Assembly: GCF_902804485.1 (NCBI RefSeq)
Contig: NZ_CADCST010000085.1
Coordinates: forward strand, 169,040 to 233,039
Reading direction: 5' to 3'
Origin: Flavobacterium collinsii
Lineage (GTDB): Bacteria > Bacteroidota > Bacteroidia > Flavobacteriales > Flavobacteriaceae
Length of the DNA stretch: 64,000 bases
Made by a program: the position numbers and the translations under genes
Notes under the pieces: generated by a model
Told to the model about the DNA's origin: nothing
Databases searched by the model: none
The model's input: only the letters and a program-made list of their open reading frames with translations
In this document: in pieces, positions 36,458 through 45,321 of the stretch
How the letters are laid out: each line of letters starts with the position of its first letter
How positions within the stretch are numbered: the first letter of the stretch is position 1

Positions 36458-36973
36458 GATGTTTTATACATTAAATTATTAAAGTAAAACACATTTATGT
36501 TCTACATTACATTGTCATACTTTACACTACCATTGGATTAAACGAAGTTTTCATCTCTCTGGAATAATGTAGAATATAAGGTTATGGAAATGCTGGATTT
36601 TGATAAACTACTCAGGCAGGTAATGGAATTTATACATATGAAGCTGGAAATATTAGTGATCATTACCGTGGATTAATAAACGGGAAGATTACCTCTAATT
36701 ATCGGAAGTATCGAAAAAGGTATTGTAAACGGAAGTTCCAGTATCAATAATCTTATTTGTAATTCCTGTTTTTTGCTTACATAGCGGGGATTGAGAGATT
36801 TATCAGGAGTTCATCAGAATATAGCAATTTATGATAAGATTATAGAATTGATAGGTGCGAAGTGTTTTTTTTGATTAATAAAAGTCCGTAAATTAAGACT
36901 TCTACTTTCTAAAGTGGACTTTATTGATTTGTAAATCAAGAGCTATGTAGGTGCTAATTTGAATAGATTTCTA
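36458..36973. other. Intergenic region with promoter-like part and possible MORN-gene relic
   Basis: No complete gene. On the plus strand near 36607-36680 one frame reads GNGIYTYEAGN...YRGLINGK, and near 36700-36735 another reads GSIEKGIVNGSS; these resemble broken MORN repeats. Near 36895-36935 AAAGTCC and GGACTTT could form a weak hairpin after the glycosyltransferase-like gene. The part near 36460-36530 contains GTTCTACATTA, as in the other fibre-gene leaders. Confidence 0.3.
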
Positions 36974-37804
36974 CTATGTATGTTTTAATTTTAAAATCGT
37001 ATCTATTGATTGATAATAAGCTGGATATATGTTTTTTACATACTCATTAAAATTATGAGCTACTTCTTCCTTGTATTTATCAATTAATAAATGCATATAT
37101 CCGTTTTCTGTTGCTAATTTGTAGTAAGGATCTATTATTGTACCTACGGTTATTTTTAATTTATCCGCAATAACGGCCCAAAAGTATTGTTCCCAGATAA
37201 CGCATAATTTATGAAGCGGTACAAGAGATTTGAGTTTTTTTTCGTTACGATCCATAAAAGTAAATACAGAATCACAGAATAATTTATTAAATTCAAGATT
37301 GTTACAACCATAAATTCCAAGATTTACGGCATGTTTTTTATCAGAGAATCCAAGTGGTAAATCTGTTCCAAGATTTTCTAGTAATTCAATGTAAGGCATA
37401 TAGGTTTTATGGTAGGAATCTATATAAAATGGTTCAATGTTTTGAACATAAAGCTCGTTAATAATGAGTTCTTTAGAAAAAGGCTCGAACAAAATGACGT
37501 CTAAATCAATATGTAAAAAAGGTTCTTTCTGAATACTGTACGCTTTGATTTTTCCTAATGCCCATGAGTTTTTATCATACCGGTCCAATTCATCAAGATC
37601 AGTTTTAATGGATTCGAATGGTAGTCCTAATTTTTCTATCCATACCTTACTGGTACTATCTGTGACCATTTCAACTCTGCCATAATGTTTATAGCTATTG
37701 AGAACAGATGCTACCATGGATGATAGCATAAATCTCGAGTTAAACCAGTTACCAGGCTTCTTTAATCCACTACCGGTTTCCCAGTAACTGTAAATTACTT
37801 TCAT
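36974..37804 (-). CDS. Putative GT-A-type glycosyltransferase (DUF6734-like)
   Basis: 276 aa, no signal peptide. Starts MKVIYSYWETG and carries the nucleotide-sugar/metal motif DxD as HIDLDVILFEPF (Asp-Leu-Asp, about 98-100). It also has NSWALGKIKAYSIQ before it and NLGIYGCNNLEF after it, the order seen in GT-A enzymes. The specific family is a guess (DUF6734). It sits four bases after the 37809 gene within the fibre array, suggesting that it glycosylates a fibre protein. Confidence 0.7.
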   Translation of the reverse strand: MKVIYSYWETGSGLKKPGNWFNSRFMLSSMVASVLNSYKHYGRVEMVTDSTSKVWIEKLGLPFESIKTDLDELDRYDKNSWALGKIKAYSIQKEPFLHIDLDVILFEPFSKELIINELYVQNIEPFYIDSYHKTYMPYIELLENLGTDLPLGFSDKKHAVNLGIYGCNNLEFNKLFCDSVFTFMDRNEKKLKSLVPLHKLCVIWEQYFWAVIADKLKITVGTIIDPYYKLATENGYMHLLIDKYKEEVAHNFNEYVKNIYPAYYQSIDTILKLKHT

Positions 37805-37808
37805 CTGT

Positions 37809-38381
37809 TTATTTTATATATATAATGATACTGTATTGCGGCCCAGATGAGGTAACAGTGGCTCTTAAACTACTTCCCGTATTTGAAAAGTACCCATTTG
37901 TACTATTTGATCCGGCAGTCATGTAAAAATAGTTTGATGAATTTAGTCCTACGGTGGGTGTATATAAATCCATAACAAATGTGCCATTCGAGAATATTAA
38001 ATTAGTATATGAAGTACTAAATTTAAAACTATCCCCATGGGCTAATGTAGGTAAGGTAATATAAACAATATTAGTACCATTTGCTTTAATCGCCATATAT
38101 GTTGCGCTGATTGTACGCCCTGTATTATTCCATATTACACCGGTATTAACGGTTCCACCTCCGCTAGATCCACCTCCAGAAGAAACTGCTGTATGATTAT
38201 AGCCACGCCATTCGCTAATTGTGGCTGGATTTGAACTGGAGGGTTTCGAATTACTATTTTGATTAATAGTAGCATAACTACCATTTTCGGCTGCATCTAA
38301 AGATATAGATGTTGTTCTGGAACGACCTAATTCTACATTTATGTCTCCCATTGAAAGAGTGCCGGCTGTTGAGAGTGCCAT
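37809..38381 (-). CDS. Small fibre-array protein with phage-tail N-terminal module
   Basis: 190 aa, no signal peptide. The first 60 residues (MGDINVELGRSRTTSISLDA ... ISEWRGYN) match the N-terminal module of the Hint protein at 35112 (MNQINSAFDKPSGSTISLYS ... MSEFRGYN). A glycine/serine linker (SSGGGSSGGG, about 68-77) follows, then a beta-sandwich-like end (about 80-190). Start and previous stop overlap as TAATG. It may be a fibre tip or attachment subunit. Confidence 0.75.
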   Translation of the reverse strand: MALSTAGTLSMGDINVELGRSRTTSISLDAAENGSYATINQNSNSKPSSSNPATISEWRGYNHTAVSSGGGSSGGGTVNTGVIWNNTGRTISATYMAIKANGTNIVYITLPTLAHGDSFKFSTSYTNLIFSNGTFVMDLYTPTVGLNSSNYFYMTAGSNSTNGYFSNTGSSLRATVTSSGPQYSIIIYIK

Positions 38382-40792
38382 TATAATTTTAAGTTTAAAT
38401 GTTTAAGAATAAGTTTCATTTTTTTATCTTGACCCTCAATTTGTATCTGTTGTTTTTTGACCGCTTCGAATAGTACAGCAACTGCATTTTGATATTTAAC
38501 AGCTTTTGTACCATCTTCACGTGTAATTACCAATTCAGGAAAAGTTTCTTCAAGTTCCTGAGCAATAAATCCAATATTGTCTTTTTGATCATTATCTATT
38601 CTATCATACATGATCCCTCTTGAAGCCTGAATTCGCTCAATTACATTTTCAATAGGTCTGATGTTTTTTTTAACTCTGGCATCCGAAAAAGCAGTAACAT
38701 CTCCAGTAACGGTTAAAGAAGAACCTGTAATTGCGCCAGAGAAAGCCGAATATGCAGAATAATTAATATCTGTTAACACAGTTTTCCATGATGTCCAGTC
38801 TGTAGCACTATTATGAGTAGTACTACCTCGAAATTTCATGCCGCTACCATCTCTGGCAATAGTCAGCTGTTGTCTACCATCACCTGAACCCATATGCAAT
38901 GTTGAGGTATAGTAATATCCGGATGATGGCTGTTCTTCCCTGATAATTGTCGAAATATTACCTGTCAAAGTATTTATTTGGTTTCCTGGTTGAAAAGGAA
39001 AACCAGTCGAATTACCGGTCACACTTATTGGCCAATTTCCTGAGGCATTAGAGCCATTTAGTTTAGCTGCATAATTAGTAAAGTTTTCAGTATCCATAAT
39101 AGTCCTCCAACCTGACCAGGAGCCAGAGGTCATATTTCTGCTCAATAAATTACCATTCCAAAAAGAGTTAGCAATTTGAAAGCCATAACCATCAGTACCT
39201 GACCAGTCGCAGCCTGCGATGTTAATCCAATTCCACCAATCGTTATTCGGCATTCCGGTAACGGTATTTCCGTAAAAGAAACCGGATGGATTTGCTTCGT
39301 CTGAAGTATTTGCATTTTCATTGTTTTTTGATATTGAACGGCCTCTTGCATTCTTGCCCTGGACTACATTATTTGGATTGAAATTTCCAACATGCAATGC
39401 TGTGTTACCATTTATCGTGACGGGATTTCCTAATGGATTAATATCAAGAGGATTTCCATTATGGGATTGTATGAAATTCCGACCTGAATTAGTTCCAATT
39501 GCAAAGTTTGAATTAATTGGAGTACTGCTGTTTGGGGAACCCTTTAGTAATGAACTGTCATTCCCTGAATGCCAAACAGTATTTCCTAGAACCAATAGCT
39601 CTTTGTTAAAATAAAAATTTGGTCTGTCAGTGTAAATGTGTCCATGATTACTATTTGCAGGGCCAAAATCGATGTAACCATATTGTGTTTGATTTCTGGC
39701 CCATCCGTCCTGTAAAGTAATATTAGTAGATCCATTATTTAAAGAACCAGAACTCCCTGTTATATTAATTCCCCATGTACCAGCGGCTCCCGAACCTGTT
39801 GTAGAAGCTTTGGAGTTTAATTGTGTCTGAATTGAACTTGTAGCATCATTAAAAACCTGCTGACTTGCAGTTTGAAACTTTCTTGATGTAGTTTCAGTAA
39901 TTTGATCTGCATTGTAATCGCCAGCTTGTGAAGTAATAGCACCATTTCTTCCGAAAACCTTTGTTACTTCACTGGTAGGAGTTAATAATTCCTGCCAGTT
40001 ATTTAAAACAGTTGAATTTGAGCCTTTCAGGATGAAAGATTTATTCAAATCGGTTCTTACCGCAATATCACCAGTTTCTGCAGTTAAAGCTAACATTGCT
40101 GCTTGTGATGCTACAACAAAAGTATCATTTATAGTAATAGCAGGAAGCTGCGACGAAATTAATTTTCCGTCTGGACCTAAACCGGCATAGCCGTTAACAG
40201 TGTTTTTGTTAGATGTATTTTCAGGAGTATAACCCAAAGGGGACTGCTTAGAATTCCATGAATTTTTTTCTGTATCTGACACAAATCTGTTAGCAGGATC
40301 CTGAGTAATGATATTGGCAGGATGACTTTCAGGATGCACATAATTTGAAAGTGTTCCCAGACGGGCAATTTCGCTATCAGAAAGTAAACCTTTGCCTGCA
40401 ATTTTATCAACTTTATTGTTTTGTAAGCTTTTACCCATTTCGGCAGTTAGCGCTTTTGCAGTACCTCCGGAAGTTAAATCGTTTACTAATATTGTACTTA
40501 AAGAATTGCGGACCACCTCAATTGCATCACCTAATTTTTGAAGTGTATTTAAATCGATATGGTCAGAAATAAGAAGTCCATTTACCTCATTGATTAAATC
40601 TTTAAGAATTTTTCCTTGTCTTGCATCCAGAGCTTTACCTGGAACAATATAATCAAGGGAGTTGTAATTGTCTGTTTTTATATTGTTTACATCGCTAAAT
40701 TCTAATTCACCATTGCTGTTTGTCGTTAAAATTTTATTAGGCAGATTTTTTTCTAAATCTGCTACTTTTATTCTGTTATGATTAGTGTTCAT
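38381..40792 (-). CDS. Phage-type tail fibre protein with S74 chaperone domain (paralogue 2)
   Basis: 803 aa, no signal peptide. It shares its N-terminal 330 residues with the 31451 protein (MNTNHNRIKVADLEKNLPNK, VFGRNGAITSQAGDYNADQI). The shaft differs and includes SFWNGNLLSRNMTSGSWSGW, a common prophage-fibre motif. The end (about 700-803) is an S74 chaperone (FSDARVKKNIRPIENV, IGFIAQELEETFPELV, QNAVAVLFEAVKKQQ). DNA of the shared part differs mostly at third positions, so the duplication is old and kept by selection. The leader carries the 40853-40936 inverted repeat. Confidence 0.9.
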   Translation of the reverse strand: MNTNHNRIKVADLEKNLPNKILTTNSNGELEFSDVNNIKTDNYNSLDYIVPGKALDARQGKILKDLINEVNGLLISDHIDLNTLQKLGDAIEVVRNSLSTILVNDLTSGGTAKALTAEMGKSLQNNKVDKIAGKGLLSDSEIARLGTLSNYVHPESHPANIITQDPANRFVSDTEKNSWNSKQSPLGYTPENTSNKNTVNGYAGLGPDGKLISSQLPAITINDTFVVASQAAMLALTAETGDIAVRTDLNKSFILKGSNSTVLNNWQELLTPTSEVTKVFGRNGAITSQAGDYNADQITETTSRKFQTASQQVFNDATSSIQTQLNSKASTTGSGAAGTWGINITGSSGSLNNGSTNITLQDGWARNQTQYGYIDFGPANSNHGHIYTDRPNFYFNKELLVLGNTVWHSGNDSSLLKGSPNSSTPINSNFAIGTNSGRNFIQSHNGNPLDINPLGNPVTINGNTALHVGNFNPNNVVQGKNARGRSISKNNENANTSDEANPSGFFYGNTVTGMPNNDWWNWINIAGCDWSGTDGYGFQIANSFWNGNLLSRNMTSGSWSGWRTIMDTENFTNYAAKLNGSNASGNWPISVTGNSTGFPFQPGNQINTLTGNISTIIREEQPSSGYYYTSTLHMGSGDGRQQLTIARDGSGMKFRGSTTHNSATDWTSWKTVLTDINYSAYSAFSGAITGSSLTVTGDVTAFSDARVKKNIRPIENVIERIQASRGIMYDRIDNDQKDNIGFIAQELEETFPELVITREDGTKAVKYQNAVAVLFEAVKKQQIQIEGQDKKMKLILKHLNLKL

Positions 40793-40852
40793 TTTTTGTT
40801 TTTGGGTAACTATAAATTATTTGAAATTTTTCTTGGAAATTATATACAAGTA

Positions 40853-40936
40853 AATCCAAGTTCTACATTATTTCTATTGACTAAAGATTTTTGAATCATT
40901 AATTTTAAAAAATAATTATTCTGTAGAATTTGGATT
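40853..40936. repeat. Inverted repeat in the leader of fibre paralogue 2
   Basis: AATCCAAGTTCTACA (40853-40867) against TGTAGAATTTGGATT (40922-40936), 14 of 15 matched. The whole 190-base leader is homologous to that of paralogue 1 (42620-42838). Confidence 0.65.
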
Positions 40937-41071
40937 GAATACTTGAAAGTTTTTAAAAGGAGGAGTTATTTTTGTTCATCAAGATTGGGGTACGATTATA
41001 AATTATTTTGAACGTTGTTTGAGGTGGTAGGGTTTAAAAAAAAAATGATATACTGTATGTTAGTTGTGTTT

Positions 41072-42619
41072 TTAATTGTAAACCCTGATTTCAAATGATA
41101 CTAAATTTAAGTTCATTTCAGCTGAACTTCCTCCTGAATTATAACAGCTTAATGAAACGCTATCTGCTGTATTTTGTGAAGCTGATAAAGTATTAACATT
41201 TCCTGTTCGAGTGACAAAAACGACTGTTTTGTTTGATGCGAAAGTTCCCGTTAGCGTGCAGGAGTAACTGCCTAAACCAGCTCTGCTCCAAACAGGTAGA
41301 CCACCTAAAGTATTTTCTAATACAGTTGCAACGGGAGGATTTGTACCAGACTGACTTAACAAAGCGGTATATACTTTATAGGGTCTGGTAAAACTTTGAA
41401 CAAAAGCAGTAGTGGCAATTTGGGTGGTATTTGTTCCCGGTGCTGCAGTTGGAGCTGTGGGAACTCCGTTTAAGGTTGCTCCCCCGGTAAATGTATTGGC
41501 GATGATGTCTCCGGTTTTATTGACAGTATAAGTATCGACTCCATTGTTTTGACCTCTATAAAGAATAGCAGTAGATTCAGGAGTACCATTTACCTTAATT
41601 CCCGTTTGATTTATATATGGTGCTTTTAAATTTATCAATATACCATTAGTTCCTTCTGTGTCTATTTTATATCCGATTGCTCCATAAGCAATAGTAGATG
41701 AAACTGCTGTACCACCTGCAGCGTCGAAGATGGCTCCCACGCTAAATGCATTCATTCCGGAATTTGTTCGTATACCTTGAGATAAACCTTGACTAGCACC
41801 ATTATCAAAGGAAAGAACTCCAGTTTTTTTCTGATTGCCATATATAGAAATGGTATCATTAGAAAGCGCTAAAACAGCGTTCGCTACAAAAGCATTTGTT
41901 GCTAATTGTGTTGTTCTTGATCCTGAGGCGGCGGTTGGAGCTGTCGGTACTCCTGTAAATGAAGGCGATAGCAAATCTGCTTTTGAGTTCCAGTTTGCTT
42001 TTTCAGTATCCGTTACAAATCTATTATTACTATTCTGTGAAATAATTTCTGGTGGATGATTAGCTGGATGCGTATAATTAGATAATGTTGCAAGTCGCGC
42101 AATTTCGGTATCAGAAAGTAAACTTTTACCAGCAATTTTCTCTACTTTGTTATTTTGTAGAACCTTCCCCATTTCAGCAGTTAATGCTTTTGCGGTACCA
42201 CCAGTACTTAAATCATTTACTAATAGTGTATTTAAATAAGCTTGTCCTGCTTCAATCGCATCCGCTATTTTCTGAAGCGTATTAAGATTGACATTATCAG
42301 AAGCAACTGATAGTAGTACTTTATTTAGCTGAATACGCCCTGTTTCGATGGCATCGGCTATTTTTTGAATTGTATTAAGACCGATATTGTCAGAAGCAAC
42401 CAAAAGGTTTACATCATCGATTAAATTCTTTAAAATTTTTCCTTGTCTTGCATCCAGAACTTTTCCCGGAGCAACATAATCAAGCGCATTGTAACCTTCT
42501 ACCTGAATAGTGCTGATGTCATTAAATTCTAGTTCCCCTTTGCTGTTTGTAGTTAAAAATTTATTGGGCAGATTTTTTTCTAAATCTGCCATTTTTATTC
42601 TGTTATGATTAGTGTCCAT
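41072..42619 (-). CDS. Phage-type tail fibre protein (paralogue 1, no S74 tail)
   Basis: 515 aa, no signal peptide. The N-terminus (MDTNHNRIKMADLEKNLPNK) is that of the other two paralogues. A segment of about 33 residues (ASDNxxLNTxQKIADAIExG) is repeated twice (about 75-135), lengthening this copy. The shaft has two TAPTAAxGxxTTQxATxAFV motifs known from phage fibres. The C-terminal 130 residues are a beta domain without an S74 chaperone, so this fibre must fold another way or carry another tip. It is preceded by a 219-base leader with a conserved inverted repeat. Confidence 0.87.
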   Translation of the reverse strand: MDTNHNRIKMADLEKNLPNKFLTTNSKGELEFNDISTIQVEGYNALDYVAPGKVLDARQGKILKNLIDDVNLLVASDNIGLNTIQKIADAIETGRIQLNKVLLSVASDNVNLNTLQKIADAIEAGQAYLNTLLVNDLSTGGTAKALTAEMGKVLQNNKVEKIAGKSLLSDTEIARLATLSNYTHPANHPPEIISQNSNNRFVTDTEKANWNSKADLLSPSFTGVPTAPTAASGSRTTQLATNAFVANAVLALSNDTISIYGNQKKTGVLSFDNGASQGLSQGIRTNSGMNAFSVGAIFDAAGGTAVSSTIAYGAIGYKIDTEGTNGILINLKAPYINQTGIKVNGTPESTAILYRGQNNGVDTYTVNKTGDIIANTFTGGATLNGVPTAPTAAPGTNTTQIATTAFVQSFTRPYKVYTALLSQSGTNPPVATVLENTLGGLPVWSRAGLGSYSCTLTGTFASNKTVVFVTRTGNVNTLSASQNTADSVSLSCYNSGGSSAEMNLNLVSFEIRVYN

Positions 42620-42681
42620 CTGTTGTTGTTTTTAGATTATAAACTATTTGAAGTTTTTTCTTGAAAATCATACAACACGTA

Positions 42682-42765
42682 AATCCAAATTCCCTATTGT
42701 TTTTTTCTTCTAAAGATTTTTTGATCGTCAATAAAAAAGAATATTTTTTTTGTGGAATTTGGATT
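42682..42765. repeat. Inverted repeat in the leader of fibre paralogue 1
   Basis: AATCCAAATTCC (42682-42693) perfectly mirrors GGAATTTGGATT (42754-42765). Same place and near-same sequence as at 40853-40936. Confidence 0.65.
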
Positions 42766-42838
42766 AAAGTGATGTAAAGTTTTTAAAAAGAGAAACTATT
42801 TTTGTTTGTCAAGTTGATTTTCTGTTTTAAAAATCAGT

Positions 42839-43702
42839 TTACATTGCTTGTTTGTAGTTATGGGTTAAAATTCCATTTGCAAAAAAGGTGTGAAATGGAT
42901 TCAACGTCATCGGGTAGATGTTTCGTTTTTCCAAGTTAATTGTTACAGCAGTGACCGGTATAATTTCTCTGTCTATTGTGTATAAATGATCTCCAACAAG
43001 AATATCTCCTAAAGGAATAAATTTCCAATAGCCATCGCGCTGAACTAATTGCAGGTGAGTAGGGGTAGCCTCAAATAAACCGTCATTAACGATAATAGTT
43101 TTATAAGCAACTTTGTGCGTAAGTTTTGTTATTGGAGAAGTAATTCGGTTTTCAGATAAATAGCCGCAAGACCATTTGTACAATTCTTCAGCATTATTGG
43201 TATCGTTGAGTGTTTCAATTTCGGCAGAAAGTAATAGTTGGTCCAGTGTAAGTTCTTCAATACGTTTTCTTGAACCATCAGGTAATGTGATAAGGGTACC
43301 TTCAACAAGACATCCGCCACTGCCGCCACCTCCAGTCGGAGGTACATAGGTAATTTCGCATGTTCCTACATTATTGGCATACGTTTGTACGTTTGCTGCT
43401 AACCATGCATCTGCTTGGGCATTAGCGTCGGCAAGACTTATGGTAGAGAAAAACTGATTTGGATAAGAAGTATATACAGCAGTACTTCCGCTGTATCCTC
43501 TTTCACAGTTGTTTCTCTGTGCGCTTAACTTTCTTTCCTCACTATAATATCTTGTGCTGGGTACGCAGGTCGTCGTATCCAAAACGGGAGCAATGTAATC
43601 CGGATCTGTAACTACATTTGGTTTTGTTGGCCGTCCTGTGGGAGTTCCGTCATCGTAATACAATTCGAGTTCTGCAAAAGATTTATATCCTGTATTTCCC
43701 AT
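42839..43702 (-). CDS. DUF5977 and Hint-domain protein
   Basis: 287 aa, no signal peptide. It has a DUF5977-like domain (about 45-115, YYSEERKLSAQRNNC ... ANAQADAWLAANVQTYANNVG), a glycine hinge (PPTGGGGSGG) and a Hint domain from Cys131 (CLVEGTLITLPDG). TxxH appears as TPTH (about 213-216) and the terminal HN at 281-282 is followed by YKQAM. The Hint part is very similar to that of the 35112 protein. Tyr after Asn excludes ordinary splicing; autocleavage is possible. It starts 11 bases after the other DUF5977 gene. Confidence 0.87.
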   Translation of the reverse strand: MGNTGYKSFAELELYYDDGTPTGRPTKPNVVTDPDYIAPVLDTTTCVPSTRYYSEERKLSAQRNNCERGYSGSTAVYTSYPNQFFSTISLADANAQADAWLAANVQTYANNVGTCEITYVPPTGGGGSGGCLVEGTLITLPDGSRKRIEELTLDQLLLSAEIETLNDTNNAEELYKWSCGYLSENRITSPITKLTHKVAYKTIIVNDGLFEATPTHLQLVQRDGYWKFIPLGDILVGDHLYTIDREIIPVTAVTINLEKRNIYPMTLNPFHTFFANGILTHNYKQAM

Positions 43703-43713
43703 ATTTTTGTTTT

Positions 43714-44511
43714 TTAATATTTAATTACGATTTGTCCTGTAGACGAATCTTTGATGTAAGTAATGTACCCGAGGTTAGTAACTGCTTCAATATTTCTATG
43801 CAGATTCTGACCTTGTACGGGCACTTTTTTAGAGAAGTTTTTTTTGTCAACCAGAGTCCCGCCAACGTTAATAATGTCGTACCCTGATTTTTCCATTTTT
43901 CCACCGATATAGGTTACGATTTCAACATCGATATTTCCTGTTCCGACAGCAGTATACCATGATCCCGCCATTCTTATCTGAACGGTATTCAAAGTAGGAT
44001 AGTCTGTTGTGATTTTACTGAAATTTACCAGACAGCTTTCTACACCATTTGTCTGTCTATTATCACCGGCCCACATAATGTAGGAATTGGCAGCATTAGC
44101 ATTAACGGGAATCTCATTATTAAATCCGTGGTTCCAGCCCATCCATTTGTCGTCCAGAGAAGTTCCCGAGTTGATGATTCCTGTATAAGTATCGAAATCC
44201 TGTCCAGCCCCTAATGCCCATTTGTATCTAACAATCATGTAGTTAAATGGAGAAAGTGTTACGGTAGGCTCAATAACACAGGAAGGTTTTACTCCTCTCC
44301 AGACTGTCTTTCTGCAGGAACCCGCATTGTTGGCATAAGCCTGCACATTTGCCGCAAGCCATGCATCTGCCTTTGCATTGGCATCTTCGACACTTATAGT
44401 TGATACAAACCGATTGGCATTTGCAGTAAGTTCGACGGAAGTTCCCATGACTCCGGCAGCGCAATCATTTTTTGCCGCAGTCAAAGACCTGGCTGTATTG
44501 TAATATTCCAT
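43714..44511 (-). CDS. DUF5977-containing fibre-array protein
   Basis: 265 aa, no signal peptide. Residues 1-70 are a DUF5977-type module (YYNTARSLTAAKNDC, VEDANAKADAWLAANVQAYANNAG) closely like that in the next gene. The rest (about 75-265) is a beta-rich domain of unknown type, including FNYMIVRYKWALGAGQDFDTYTG and MWAGDNRQTNGVE. It resembles a carbohydrate- or surface-binding domain only in general composition. It was probably separated from the 42839 gene by duplication of the shared module. Confidence 0.75.
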   Translation of the reverse strand: MEYYNTARSLTAAKNDCAAGVMGTSVELTANANRFVSTISVEDANAKADAWLAANVQAYANNAGSCRKTVWRGVKPSCVIEPTVTLSPFNYMIVRYKWALGAGQDFDTYTGIINSGTSLDDKWMGWNHGFNNEIPVNANAANSYIMWAGDNRQTNGVESCLVNFSKITTDYPTLNTVQIRMAGSWYTAVGTGNIDVEIVTYIGGKMEKSGYDIINVGGTLVDKKNFSKKVPVQGQNLHRNIEAVTNLGYITYIKDSSTGQIVIKY

Positions 44512-44652
44512 AGTTTATTTATAATTGATTATGATTTGTCTTAGCCCATACCGAAGATTTGTTCAGCAAAAAGCTAATTTTGGGAAGGTAAAAGCCAAAT
44601 TGGTTTTTGTAGATAATTTGTTGCTTATACCTTTTTGAAGTACTTATTTAAA

Positions 44653-44994
44653 TTATTTTCTATTTGCAAAACTGAACTTCACCAATAGAAAGGCCAATTC
44701 ATTACTGAGAAAACCAAACAAAGCGGCAAGCCAGATAATGGATTCTGTTTTTAAGAATAGGTTTGAAAACCTAAAAAAAGTCAAGGAGATGAAAAAGCCA
44801 ATAATTAAATTAAGGAGATTGTCCAGAAACAATAATGACCAAGACCAGCGATAGGGAGTTCTATCGCTATAGTTGTACTTCAACTTTGCCCGAATTAGGA
44901 CCGCCGTAAAAGTACCTATAAAAGTTAAGAGGAACCACGCCAGGCAGGCTGATAAATTTGTGGTTCCTGTTAACTGTTCTAAAGTTATTTTCAA
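44653..44994 (-). CDS. Small integral membrane protein (holin-like position)
   Basis: 113 aa with about three membrane helices (LSACLAWFLLTFIGTFTAVLI, shown at 16-36 in part; LLFLDNLLNLIIGFFISLTFF; IIWLAALFGFLSNELAFLLV) and an inner basic loop. Size and topology fit phage holins or small membrane anchors but no family signature is seen. It lies three bases after a coiled-coil gene, as in many phage tail modules. If it is a holin it would release an intracellular fibre particle. Confidence 0.65.
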   Translation of the reverse strand: MKITLEQLTGTTNLSACLAWFLLTFIGTFTAVLIRAKLKYNYSDRTPYRWSWSLLFLDNLLNLIIGFFISLTFFRFSNLFLKTESIIWLAALFGFLSNELAFLLVKFSFANRK

Positions 44995-44997
44995 GAA

Positions 44998-45270
44998 CTA
45001 TTCCTGTTCTTGTTTTACAATTTCACCGGTTTCAATGTTCACACGGATGTCTCCGTATTCGGCTTTAATTGCTTTTTCCAGTTCGTTGAAGTTTTGCTGC
45101 TGAACGGCAATCTGACTTAAAATATCTGCTTTTTGAAATTCATACTGAATAGACAGTTCTCCCAACGACAATCTCGCCTTATCCATAAAGACATTAAAAT
45201 CTTGTAGTTTCTTTAATTGTTCTGCGTTGATTGTTTTTGCTTCTTCTTTATTGATTGTTACGTTTTCCAT
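44998..45270 (-). CDS. Small coiled-coil protein of phage-like type
   Basis: 90 aa, charged, almost wholly helical with a long coiled coil (about 15-72, LKKLQDFNVFMDKARLSLG ... FNELEKAIKAEYGD). No signal peptide. It ends in an acidic tail (VKQEQE). Proteins like this are common beside tail genes in Bacteroidota phages; a precise role is not known. Its stop lies three bases before the membrane protein start. Confidence 0.7.
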   Translation of the reverse strand: MENVTINKEEAKTINAEQLKKLQDFNVFMDKARLSLGELSIQYEFQKADILSQIAVQQQNFNELEKAIKAEYGDIRVNIETGEIVKQEQE

Positions 45271-45321
45271 TTTTTATTACTTAGATTTTTGTTTTTATTA
45301 AAATTGTTAGAAATATGAATG

